64,000 bases of DNA, taken from the NCBI GenBank assembly GCA_000381565.1, contig KB906724.1:1538766-1602765 (forward strand), written 5' to 3'. The position numbers and the translations under genes are program-made. This document shows positions 1 to 7,685 of the stretch, piece by piece; the first letter of the stretch is position 1, and the number at the start of each line of letters is the position of its first letter. This DNA is from Oxalobacteraceae bacterium AB_14. GTDB taxonomy: Bacteria > Pseudomonadota > Gammaproteobacteria > Burkholderiales > Burkholderiaceae_D. Under the pieces are notes generated by a model, which searched no databases, was not told the origin of the DNA, and worked only from the letters and a program-made list of their open reading frames with translations.

Positions 1-252
1 GCCATCCTCGTAACCGCAACCAATCTGGTAGATACGCTGAGTCAGAATGTCGTGATAAGAATGGCTGACGTAACTCTGGTGACGGCGGTCAGGCAAGGCT
101 GCGGCAAGGCGCTTGGTCAAGCCGATCTGGAGGTCGACACCGCGCAGCAAAACCGGGCCGAAATCGGACGACAGGCCGCCGCCAGCGAAATCGGCGCGAA
201 CGCTGTGGGCGGGAATAGATGCAAAACGAAGCTGCTCTGAGGTAGAATTCAT
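1..252 (-). CDS. IS1380-family transposase, N-terminal 84 residues (partial)
   Basis: Reading the minus strand from ATG at 252 gives 84 open codons to the window edge. It begins MNSTSEQLRF and continues with a segment of the type SVRADFAGGGLSSDFG followed by LLRGVD. That is the familiar N-terminus of IS1380-family DDE transposases, which catalyse cut-and-paste movement of the element. The catalytic residues lie further on and are outside the window, so activity cannot be judged. The neighbours to the right are accessory genes, which fits a mobile-element-rich island. The family call is by recognition of the N-terminal sequence; a search of the full element would settle it. Confidence 0.8.
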   Translation of the reverse strand, partial: MNSTSEQLRFASIPAHSVRADFAGGGLSSDFGPVLLRGVDLQIGLTKRLAAALPDRRHQSYVSHSYHDILTQRIYQIGCGYEDG

Positions 253-296
253 GTCGGGCAAGGTGTGTTCGTGTTGATAGGGTAGGTTTCTAGATA
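1..296 (-). mobile_element. IS1380-family insertion sequence, one end only
   Basis: This is the 5' end of an insertion sequence that continues beyond the left edge of the window. The minus-strand transposase reading frame supports it. The terminal inverted repeat should lie in the AT-rich stretch just upstream of the transposase start (about 268-296), but I could not fix the exact end or a target duplication from one end alone. The element sits about 65 bases upstream of the next gene, so it may have altered that gene's promoter. Confidence 0.6.
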
Positions 297-361
297 ACTC
301 CCATTCTATCAATCACTTACGGCACTCTTGCCCTTTTTTATGCAAAATTCAGGTTAGAAGC

Positions 362-1651
362 ATGAAAAAGATCTCGGAAAACCCGTCGGCAAAGAAACTG
401 CTCGACCAAATCCAAAGCATGGAAACCCTAAAGGGGCTCTTCGACGCGGTCCCCTTTGCCAGCACTCTGTTTCCCGGCGCGGGAGCGCATTTTGATGCGT
501 TCAATGAGATTAAGAAGCAGTCCGAGGTACTGCTGGTCCCAGACCGGTTCAACGATACGTTCGCCCAGCAGGGCTGGATCGCATACGAATCCATGAGCCT
601 GGACGCCATGCTCAAAGCCATTGAGATCGAGAAGAAAGAAGGGCTTGCGGCGGCCGAGGAATTCTTGGCGAATGAGTACGGCGAGGACACGCTGAAGTTC
701 GGCGTCATGCGCTGTAGCGGACACGTCGAGTTCAGGAAGCGCTATAGGCTCATCGAATTAGCCAAGGATGATTACCTTGCGGCGCGCTACCATGCATGCG
801 TTCCGCTGCTCCTCGCGCTGGTGGACGGGTTGGTCAACGATATTTCCAAGCACGTGGGATTCTTCGCGGAAGGTGCGGACATGACCGCTTGGGACAGTAT
901 CGCGGCACATGAGACCGGCCTGGAAGCCTTGGCCAAGATCATGGGACTGGGCCGCAACAGGACAAACGAGGAGAGCATAAGCGTCCCTTACCGCAACGGG
1001 ATACTGCATGGCCGCGAGCTTGCCTTCGACAACAAGGTCGTCGCGGCGAAATGCTGGGCAATGCTCTTCGCTATCCGGGACTGGGCAGGAGCGTTGGCCG
1101 ACGGGAAGGCTGAGCCCAAGGCTGAGAAGGAGACCAGTTGGTCCGAGCTATTTCAGCAGATCGCCGACAATGAGCGGACCAAGAAAGCGCTGGCGGAATG
1201 GAAGCCGCGTTCGGCAGCGGATCTTGGACACCTGCCATGCGATGGCCACCCGGGCTCCCTGCCGGAAGGCACGCCGGAGCGGACCGTCGCGGAGTTCCTC
1301 GCGAACTGGTGCAACCGGCGGTACGGACCGATGTCGGAGGCTTTGCTCGACTATCTGGATACTCCGAAAGGAAAGAAGGCGGGAAACGCGAAGAGGGATT
1401 TCGGACGCCAAGTGCCGACCGCATACCGCGTCGTGGAGATCTCAGAGCAAACACCCGCGATATCCCAGATTGAGGTTGACCTCGTCCTCCAGAAAGAGCA
1501 GACGACCGAAACGGTTCGAATCAGCGTGCGCCTTATGTACAGCGACGCGACCAACGATGCCGTGGTATGGGGACACGGTGCCGGAACTTGGAAGATAGTC
1601 CAGAACGGGTTCGGCAAGGTTATTTACGCGACGACCAATTCAAGCCTATAG
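362..1651 (+). CDS. HEPN-motif protein with NTF2-like C-terminus; putative defence effector
   Basis: A 429-residue protein I cannot assign to a named family. Residues about 120-245 look all-helical and contain R211-N-G-I-L-H216-G, an R-X4-H motif in the setting typical of HEPN domains, many of which are RNases in toxin and antiphage systems. Residues about 305-425 alternate strands and end in a GTWKIV-like segment reminiscent of NTF2/SnoaL folds. There is no signal peptide or membrane segment, so it is cytoplasmic. It precedes a large STAND-type NTPase on the same strand (151 bases away) and sits in a tRNA-flanked accessory block. I infer the effector arm of a sensor-effector pair. The start follows a weak AGAAG ribosome site. 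Visible GC is below the core genes. HEPN: moderate confidence; NTF2: low. Confidence 0.55.
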   Translation: MKKISENPSAKKLLDQIQSMETLKGLFDAVPFASTLFPGAGAHFDAFNEIKKQSEVLLVPDRFNDTFAQQGWIAYESMSLDAMLKAIEIEKKEGLAAAEEFLANEYGEDTLKFGVMRCSGHVEFRKRYRLIELAKDDYLAARYHACVPLLLALVDGLVNDISKHVGFFAEGADMTAWDSIAAHETGLEALAKIMGLGRNRTNEESISVPYRNGILHGRELAFDNKVVAAKCWAMLFAIRDWAGALADGKAEPKAEKETSWSELFQQIADNERTKKALAEWKPRSAADLGHLPCDGHPGSLPEGTPERTVAEFLANWCNRRYGPMSEALLDYLDTPKGKKAGNAKRDFGRQVPTAYRVVEISEQTPAISQIEVDLVLQKEQTTETVRISVRLMYSDATNDAVVWGHGAGTWKIVQNGFGKVIYATTNSSL

Positions 1652-1697
1652 ATACCCTGTGCTGGGGCGTTTTCTTCTTGCGAGCTTGCTATTATGC

Positions 1698-1730
1698 TTG
1701 CCAAAAGCGTGAAAATAGACAATATTTGTC
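1698..1730 (+). promoter_or_regulatory. Predicted promoter with overlapping palindromic operator for the STAND gene
   Basis: TTGCCA (1698-1703) and AATATT (1721-1726) are separated by 17 bases, a reasonable sigma-70 arrangement. GACAATATTTGTC (1718-1730) is a 5-3-5 inverted repeat covering the -10 box, so a bound repressor would block transcription. A second palindrome, TCGGATCCGA, follows at 1729-1738. This suggests that the large NTPase gene has its own regulated promoter. Confidence 0.45.
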
Positions 1731-1802
1731 GGATCCGATTCGAGGAGATTCCACAGCCCCTCAATCTCAAGGCATAAACAAGAAAACACAAAACTCAGGA
1801 AT

Positions 1803-4800
1803 ATGACCCCGTCAGCATCTAACGAATCGCTTCTGTCCGGGTTGGCAGCTTTCAGCAAAGATCAGATCCTTCAAGCCGGACAAAGGTATACGCCGGGGAT
1901 CGATCCACAAGCGCCGAACCTTAGGATCGAATCGCTCATTACGGCAATAGAAAACGCCGCATGCGGCGCGGGTGCCCTTGATAGGTTCAAGTCATTTCTG
2001 GACTCGTTTTCCGAGGCCTGGGACCGTGCAAAATACTGCAGCCAAAGATCCGGGGAAGTTCAGAACCAGATTGATAGCACTGCTGCGTTCGTATCGCCGA
2101 TGATTGACCGCATGCGGGCCCGCGACGCAGGCTCTGGCGAAGAATGGTCCGGTCGCCTATCGGCAATCGATTCCGAATTATCTGCGGATATGGAGCATTG
2201 GCGAGCGGAAGAGGCTAAGCTAATGCCCGAAGGCGGAAGCTACTCTTCCGCGCACAGTACCGTGCAAGGCAACATGAATTCTATCGGGCGATGCCTCTCC
2301 ATTCTGCGCGACGAGCTCGAGTACATCCGTGACCCCGCCTTTAGAGTCCTGTTCGATCCACAGATCCTAATCAGCGGCGAATGGGGGACGGGGAAAACCC
2401 ATCTGCTGTGCGACATCACACAAGGCAGGATTGATCGCGGCCAGGCTACCATCCTAGCGCTTGCCAAGAACTTCCATGGCAGCGTTGTCGATGACATCTG
2501 CGCTCGGATTGAGGCAGGACTCGCTGCTGACGAGGTATTCGAACGGCTCGATGAGTTGTCCAAGCAACGCGGGGAGCGAGCCCTAGTTTTGATCGATGGG
2601 GTAAACGAAGGCCGCCGGAAAGAATGGCGAGAAGCCATTGCCACGATCCAAGCTCTGATTGAGCATCGCCCGAATTTGGCCTTGGTCGTGACCTGTCGTA
2701 CACCCTTTGAGCCAATCGCCATCGATGCGGAGAACCTGCAGAAATTCAATCGGATCACTCATCGCGGCTTCGACGATCAGGAATTTGACGCGCAGGCGGC
2801 CTTCTTCCAATACTATAAGCTCCCATTGCCGGAAGTGCCGCTCCTGGACAGGGAATTCTCACGACCGCTCACGCTGAAGCTCATCTGCCAATCGCTAAAA
2901 GACCTATCGAGCAGCAAGTTTGCGAAGGGATTCGAAGGCATTGCCTCTGGCCAGAGGGGAATGACTTTCATACTCGAATCATTTGCAAAACGGGTTGGTG
3001 AACCGATTGAACTGGAGCACGGTTTGCCCGGCAAAGCTTGTTGGACGCTGTTAAAGGGAAACGATAGGATCACCGACGCCCGTCAGTCTGGTTTCGCGCC
3101 GTGCATGGCAGCAAACATACGGGGCCATATACTGCCAACTGAAGCTGATCGCATCGTTTCCGCTAATTTCCCAGCGCTAAGACCAGCCCAGCGCAAGCGG
3201 CTTTTGGAGGCGCTACGGACGAGCGGCCTCATCGAAGAGGACGTCGTGTGGCGCTCGACGAAGTCCGGAGTCAAGTCCCGGATCGTCTTCCGGCTTCCGT
3301 ACCAGCGATTCAGCGATCACCTCATCGCGCGGCACCTGCTAAGCAGGTATCTCGATGCGACTAGTAGCGATACGATCAAGCAAAGCTTCGAGGCCCGTTC
3401 GCCTCTCGGCCGCATCTTTCGCATTCCGAATCGCCACCAACGGGAATACGCGGAACCAGGCTGGGCGCAGGCGTTGATCACGGAGTTCCCGGAACGGGTC
3501 AAGCAGCGGCTACCGCCCAAGCAGCGCGAGCTCTTTTTCGTGCTGCACGGACGGGCCCAGAACCTCAACGCCTACTTCGGGCCATTCATAGAAGGAATGT
3601 TCTGGCGAGCTCCATCGGCGTTTACCGAAGGCACTAATGCAATCATCAACCGGTTCCTGAGCGCCGGAACGCGGGCATGGGAGAAAACTGTTGACGCCTT
3701 GGCGGCGGTCTCGACCAAGCCAAAGCACCCGTATCACGCGCGTCGCCTGTACGATTTCCTATCCCGGCTCGCGATGCCGGATCGAGATCTCCAATGGTCG
3801 GAATATCTCCGGCGACATTACGCGTCGCCGACGATCCACAGGCTGCTTACCTGGGCAGGGAAACTCAACGCGGCCAATATGAAGCCGGACTCCGCGATTG
3901 AACTTGTCGTGTTGCTCTCACTGGTCCTTACGACGGTCGTGCGGAAGGACCGCGACCTGGCGACAAAGGCGCTCGTTCTGGTCGGCGAGAAATTTCCCGA
4001 AGTGCTATTCGCCCATGTCGTGACGAGCCTTGAGTTCAACGATCCTTACGTGCCGGAACGCATGCTCGCGGCAGCATACGGTGCGACTTTGTCCTTGGTC
4101 GATTCTGATTCAGAGTCGCAGTTTTTGCCTGTCCTCGGCAATCTTGCGGCGACGCTGTATTCGGAGATGTTCGCTCCCGGTGCGCGCCATTCGACTCATC
4201 ACACCCTGATGCGCGACTACGCCCTTGGCATCATTCAGCTTGCCCAAAGGGCGAATTGCGTCACGCTTTCGGAGGGCGCAAACGAGAGTCTTTCCACACC
4301 GTTTCCAAATACCGCTTCGACGTTTGCCAGCGACGGCACGCCTGATAACGCCATCAAGGAAGCTCTGGGTTATGCTATCAAAATGGACTTCGGTAACTAT
4401 ACGATGGGGCGATTGATCCCAAATCGCTCGAACTACGACGATAGCAGCTCCGGCTACGTCCAGGTCCGCGCCAAGATCGAACGTCGAATGTTCGATCTTG
4501 GTTACAGGGCCGAACGCTTCGAAGTGGCGGACCGCGAAATCGGGAGCACATCGTGGAACTCCGGCGACCAGGAAAAGGTTGACCGGTACGGCAAGAAGTA
4601 TTCCTGGATCGCATATTTCGAAATGTATGGCGAACGGGAGGCTACGAAGAAGTTACCCGACTGGCGTCTCGAAGAGCGGTGTTCAGATAGCGGGGTCGAT
4701 CCAAGTTTTCCGAAGCGCACTCCTGACTGGACACATCCCATTCCAGACCTGTTCGGCAATCCGGACGTTGAGACCGAGGCGTGGGTGCAAGGAGGGTTCA

Positions 4801-5693
4801 CGCCAAAATGGGACCAATTGCTCGTCGTTCCGGAGATCAACGGGCATGCGGGCCCGTGGGTGCTCGTCGAAGGATATGTCAGCGGTGCCGATGAGGCCAG
4901 TGATCGCGAGATTTTCGCCTTTCTGCGCGGGATGTTCGTCGCAAGTAAAGACGTGAGTAACTTGGAAGCCAAGTTCCTCTCGGTCGATTACCCTGGGAAT
5001 GACAAGATTCCTGAGGGCACCACGGAATACTACCTCTACGCCGGTGAAGCCGGGAGACGGCAGAACTACGTACGAAGCCTGCTCCAACGAAATGGCCAAT
5101 ACCGGCGGCAAGTCGTAGAGGCCTTCGGCGCATACGAGCCGGAACCAGCGGACGAGGTCGTAGCGAACGACGGAGTGCTGGAGTCCATTTCCGAAGATGC
5201 GGAAGGGATTTTCACTATTTCCGTCGAACTACTTGGCCGGTTTCCAAAAATGCGCCGTGTTCCAGGAGTTCGCGTCGAACTTCCACACATTCACTTTGGA
5301 CGGGAATCCCACCATTCCGTCCACAACGACTTCTCAGGTTTCAACTTCCCCGCCCCCAGCCTGATTCAACGTCTTGGCTTAAAGAGCAAGAATCGAGAGA
5401 TAGATTTCTGCGATTCCACGGGGAATCCAGCGACTTTGTACCGGGAAGCCGGAAGTGGCTGGGGAGGGAATCAACACAAACTCCTTTACGTCCGAGCAGA
5501 TCTTCTTCGACGTTATTTGCAGGACACTCGGCAAGTCTTGGTGTGGTGCAACTGGGGCGAGCGGGATTGGATGAAAAAAATGGAAGGGCTCGATGCGATT
5601 CGAGATCCCGTGCGCCAGAATATCTACGAAGCCCACGACCACATTCACCGCTCGTTTTGCCAATGGTCCGCGAAGGATTCGAAGGTCAAATAG
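1803..5693 (+). CDS. Large NACHT/STAND-type P-loop NTPase, putative antiphage sensor
   Basis: A 1296-residue protein. An N-terminal helical region (about 1-185) precedes a P-loop domain with Walker A G192-EWGTG-K198-T199 and a Walker B-like VLIDGVNE at about 262-269. The segment FSRPLTLKLIC near 353 matches the hydrophobic Pro-containing motif seen after the nucleotide-binding core in NACHT ATPases. Residues from about 500 to the end form a long tail without recognisable repeats, where STAND proteins usually carry their ligand-sensing part. No membrane segment is seen. The start is supported by AGGA just upstream. It lies between the HEPN-motif gene and a ParB-like gene. By analogy with Avs and bacterial NACHT proteins I infer a defence sensor, but I do not recognise a named subfamily. 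Confidence 0.6.
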   Translation: MTPSASNESLLSGLAAFSKDQILQAGQRYTPGIDPQAPNLRIESLITAIENAACGAGALDRFKSFLDSFSEAWDRAKYCSQRSGEVQNQIDSTAAFVSPMIDRMRARDAGSGEEWSGRLSAIDSELSADMEHWRAEEAKLMPEGGSYSSAHSTVQGNMNSIGRCLSILRDELEYIRDPAFRVLFDPQILISGEWGTGKTHLLCDITQGRIDRGQATILALAKNFHGSVVDDICARIEAGLAADEVFERLDELSKQRGERALVLIDGVNEGRRKEWREAIATIQALIEHRPNLALVVTCRTPFEPIAIDAENLQKFNRITHRGFDDQEFDAQAAFFQYYKLPLPEVPLLDREFSRPLTLKLICQSLKDLSSSKFAKGFEGIASGQRGMTFILESFAKRVGEPIELEHGLPGKACWTLLKGNDRITDARQSGFAPCMAANIRGHILPTEADRIVSANFPALRPAQRKRLLEALRTSGLIEEDVVWRSTKSGVKSRIVFRLPYQRFSDHLIARHLLSRYLDATSSDTIKQSFEARSPLGRIFRIPNRHQREYAEPGWAQALITEFPERVKQRLPPKQRELFFVLHGRAQNLNAYFGPFIEGMFWRAPSAFTEGTNAIINRFLSAGTRAWEKTVDALAAVSTKPKHPYHARRLYDFLSRLAMPDRDLQWSEYLRRHYASPTIHRLLTWAGKLNAANMKPDSAIELVVLLSLVLTTVVRKDRDLATKALVLVGEKFPEVLFAHVVTSLEFNDPYVPERMLAAAYGATLSLVDSDSESQFLPVLGNLAATLYSEMFAPGARHSTHHTLMRDYALGIIQLAQRANCVTLSEGANESLSTPFPNTASTFASDGTPDNAIKEALGYAIKMDFGNYTMGRLIPNRSNYDDSSSGYVQVRAKIERRMFDLGYRAERFEVADREIGSTSWNSGDQEKVDRYGKKYSWIAYFEMYGEREATKKLPDWRLEERCSDSGVDPSFPKRTPDWTHPIPDLFGNPDVETEAWVQGGFTPKWDQLLVVPEINGHAGPWVLVEGYVSGADEASDREIFAFLRGMFVASKDVSNLEAKFLSVDYPGNDKIPEGTTEYYLYAGEAGRRQNYVRSLLQRNGQYRRQVVEAFGAYEPEPADEVVANDGVLESISEDAEGIFTISVELLGRFPKMRRVPGVRVELPHIHFGRESHHSVHNDFSGFNFPAPSLIQRLGLKSKNREIDFCDSTGNPATLYREAGSGWGGNQHKLLYVRADLLRRYLQDTRQVLVWCNWGERDWMKKMEGLDAIRDPVRQNIYEAHDHIHRSFCQWSAKDSKVK

Positions 5694-5753
5694 AGCGGCA
5701 ACTAACTCTTTTCACGATTACCAATGGGCAGGAATACAGATTCAGGGAGTGCA

Positions 5754-6287
5754 ATGATTCCCCAGCCGTATCGGCACGGAACAACTGAGCAAGAAGCGTT
5801 TGCCGATTACATTCGGCGCTGGCCTGCTCAGTACGCCAAGATACCCGAAACTGTAATTGAGACATGGATATACCGACATTGGATTAACTTCCAGGCATGG
5901 CTCCCCTTACAGCCGCTGTCTTGGGCGTATGCCGTTGCATCTATGTCCAATGAGGAAGTCCTGCGGATCAGCCACGTCAACGACTGGCCCAAGATTTTGG
6001 ATTATTGGGGCGACGACCTATTCGATGGAACTTCCCGACGGAAGACTTGGCTGGGCGGACATATGCTGGAATCGGGAACGACGCCTGCGCCGATAATCGT
6101 TGCGCTGGACGCAGGCTCGTACGTGCATCCTCGGGAACAGAAGAACATGTGTACGCCCTACCAACTCATCGAAGGGCATATGCGGCTCGCCTACCTCCAG
6201 GCGATGATCCGCAGGGAGCACAGAAACTTGCAGCTGTCGCACACGGTAGTGATCGCAACACTTCGGGCCACGCAGGCACGGCAATAG
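5754..6287 (+). CDS. ParB/Srx-like small protein of the same cassette
   Basis: A 177-residue protein. I chose ATG 5754 because GGGAG sits four bases upstream; an ATG ten codons earlier at 5724 lacks a good ribosome site. The C-terminal half has a PIIVALD strand followed by LIEGHMRLAYLQAM (E140-G-H142-M-R144). This resembles the G-H-R-R-L segment of ParB/sulfiredoxin-fold proteins, which bind or hydrolyse nucleotides. The first 70 residues are rich in tryptophan and tyrosine and I do not recognise them. It starts 60 bases after the NTPase gene and probably shares its transcript. It could be an accessory enzyme or a regulator of the cassette. Fold assignment is tentative. Confidence 0.45.
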   Translation: MIPQPYRHGTTEQEAFADYIRRWPAQYAKIPETVIETWIYRHWINFQAWLPLQPLSWAYAVASMSNEEVLRISHVNDWPKILDYWGDDLFDGTSRRKTWLGGHMLESGTTPAPIIVALDAGSYVHPREQKNMCTPYQLIEGHMRLAYLQAMIRREHRNLQLSHTVVIATLRATQARQ

Positions 6288-6362
6288 TGGGGAATATTCC
6301 ATGCAAGAAACCCTGGCTGCGGGGCATGAACCATGAGAGAATGGCGTGAAATATTCCCCACT
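6286..6362. repeat. 13-bp inverted repeat at the island edge
   Basis: AGTGGGGAATATT (6286-6298) is repeated in perfect inverted orientation as AATATTCCCCACT (6350-6362), 51 bases apart. The left copy begins at the stop codon of the ParB-like gene and the right copy is 47 bases before the tRNA-Asn fragment. Inverted or direct repeats beside an att core are often integrase or excisionase arm sites; a transcription end structure is the alternative. Confidence 0.6.
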
Positions 6363-6409
6363 GTTTTCGCTGAGACTTAGTGTTTATGCGGGTTTTCAGC
6401 CGAAAGCGG

Positions 6410-6460
6410 GACGGACTGTTAATCCGCAGGTCCCTGGTTCGAGTCCAGGTCGGGGAGCCA
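6410..6460 (+). other. 3' fragment of tRNA-Asn, predicted island attachment site
   Basis: These 51 bases are identical to the 3' two-thirds of the intact tRNA-Asn genes at 9825-9900 and 15912-15987, from the anticodon stem to CCA. The identity with 9850-9906 extends six bases past CCA, 57 bases in all. The 5' part, with acceptor and D arms, is missing and no tRNA promoter precedes it, so it is not a working tRNA gene. Site-specific integration into a tRNA gene leaves exactly such a 3' remnant at the far end of the island. The reconstituted tRNA and the integrase gene would lie left of this window. Confidence 0.8.
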
Positions 6461-6481
6461 GAATTTTAGTGGTACAGAATC

Positions 6482-6517
6482 AAGGGGTTGCATGCCGAGG
6501 CGTGTAATCCCTTTTTT
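6482..6517 (+). terminator. Rho-independent terminator behind the tRNA-Asn fragment
   Basis: AAGGGGTTGCATGC pairs with GCGTGTAATCCCTT through a CGAG-like tetraloop and a few G-U pairs, followed by six T. It matches the position of the terminators behind the two intact tRNA-Asn genes, showing that the fragment sits at the 3' end of an ancestral resident tRNA locus. Confidence 0.75.
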
Positions 6518-6635
6518 CGTTTTTGGAGATGCGTGAGCATGTAGGTATCCATCACGCCTTTGCTGAAGCCGAGTACGTATAGCGCACCCAGCAGGCACCA
6601 GGTCGGCCGCCGGTATGCGCAGTATTGCTCAATCA

Positions 6636-7493
6636 TCACAGGTGGAGCATTTCGCTGAGGTTTTTGCATTTCTGCGGCGCCAGTTCCGGTCGGAAATGGC
6701 AATCCAGCGCGATGAAGAAGTCCCGCGTCACGCCGTAGTCGCTTTGGTAGCGAGCCAGGATGCGGTCGATTTCCCCGCTGGCGTAAAGTTGCGTGATGCC
6801 CCGCTCAAACATGTCCCGTTGCGCCGCCGTGCGGAACCGCATCCAGTAGAATTTCCCCGGTCCCAATACGTCGTGGTACGCCAGTTCCGCCTCGGCATCG
6901 CGCTGTTGCGGCAGCTGCTGCTTGAGGTAATAGCGGAACACGTCGGGCTGCGAAATAATGACGTCCGTGCGGTCCAGGAAGAGTGTGCCGGAAGGCATGG
7001 TGGTCGCTTCCCGGTAGTGCGGATGATCCGCCGTCGCCGCGGCGTAGGCCGGCCCCAGCACCTTCTGCGCGTTGCGGAACGCGGTCACCCGATACTTCTT
7101 CAACTCATCCACGCTCGACAGCGTTGGAATCCGCTTGCGCAAGGTAATCGCCATATTGTGGAAATACGTCACCGGCCACCGGCCCAGATAGCCATCCGCC
7201 GATTGCCTTGGCGCCGATGCCGTGGTGACGTCGAACACGCCCTGGCGAAATTGCTCATCAAAACGCACGTTGGGCAAATAGCGGAATTCGACGCTGGCGT
7301 GCTGCGACGCGAACGCGGCGCGCAGCACGTCGGCCAACAAGCCCGATGCGCGGTCCGCCAGCACGAACGGGGCGATCACGCTTTGCAGCCCTATCTTGAT
7401 GGAAACGGGGCTGGCCGGCGCCTGTCCTGCCGCGGGGCTTGCAGCGGCGGTTGCGGCAAAAACTACGGCGGTTAACCACATCGGCGCCCCCAT
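6636..7493 (-). CDS. Periplasmic solute-binding protein, SBP_bac_3-like
   Basis: A 285-residue protein with a signal peptide (hydrophobic AVVFAATAAASPAAG within the first 25 residues). It has the two-lobe pattern of family 3 solute-binding proteins: IAPFVLADRASGLLADVLRA near the start of lobe 1 and a C-terminal Tyr-rich helix region ending IDRILARYQSDYG. Such proteins usually feed polar amino acids to an ABC importer, but no permease or ATPase gene is next to it, so it may serve a distant transporter or a sensor. It stands alone between the tRNA fragment and the histidine kinase gene. The substrate cannot be deduced. Confidence 0.7.
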   Translation of the reverse strand: MGAPMWLTAVVFAATAAASPAAGQAPASPVSIKIGLQSVIAPFVLADRASGLLADVLRAAFASQHASVEFRYLPNVRFDEQFRQGVFDVTTASAPRQSADGYLGRWPVTYFHNMAITLRKRIPTLSSVDELKKYRVTAFRNAQKVLGPAYAAATADHPHYREATTMPSGTLFLDRTDVIISQPDVFRYYLKQQLPQQRDAEAELAYHDVLGPGKFYWMRFRTAAQRDMFERGITQLYASGEIDRILARYQSDYGVTRDFFIALDCHFRPELAPQKCKNLSEMLHL

Positions 7494-7685
7494 CAGTCCA
7501 GTTGGCTCTCTTCATTATAGTCAGATTGTTTTGGGGTGTGCATCCCCCGCTGGCGAGGCGAAGCCGACTGACACGAGCAGCGCGGCCGCATAATATTTCA
7601 CAGATTTCCTGCAAATGGGCCTACCATTTGCCAATCAACACGCAATTAGTGTCCCTTGTACCGACTGATCAAGGAGCTTGCCGTT

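Noticed and set aside
52..240. Small plus-strand frame at the left edge
   Set aside because: It is the antisense of the IS1380 transposase start, which matches a known family.
6410..6460. A third functional tRNA-Asn gene
   Set aside because: The acceptor 5' strand, D arm and promoter are missing; only the 3' 51 bases match.
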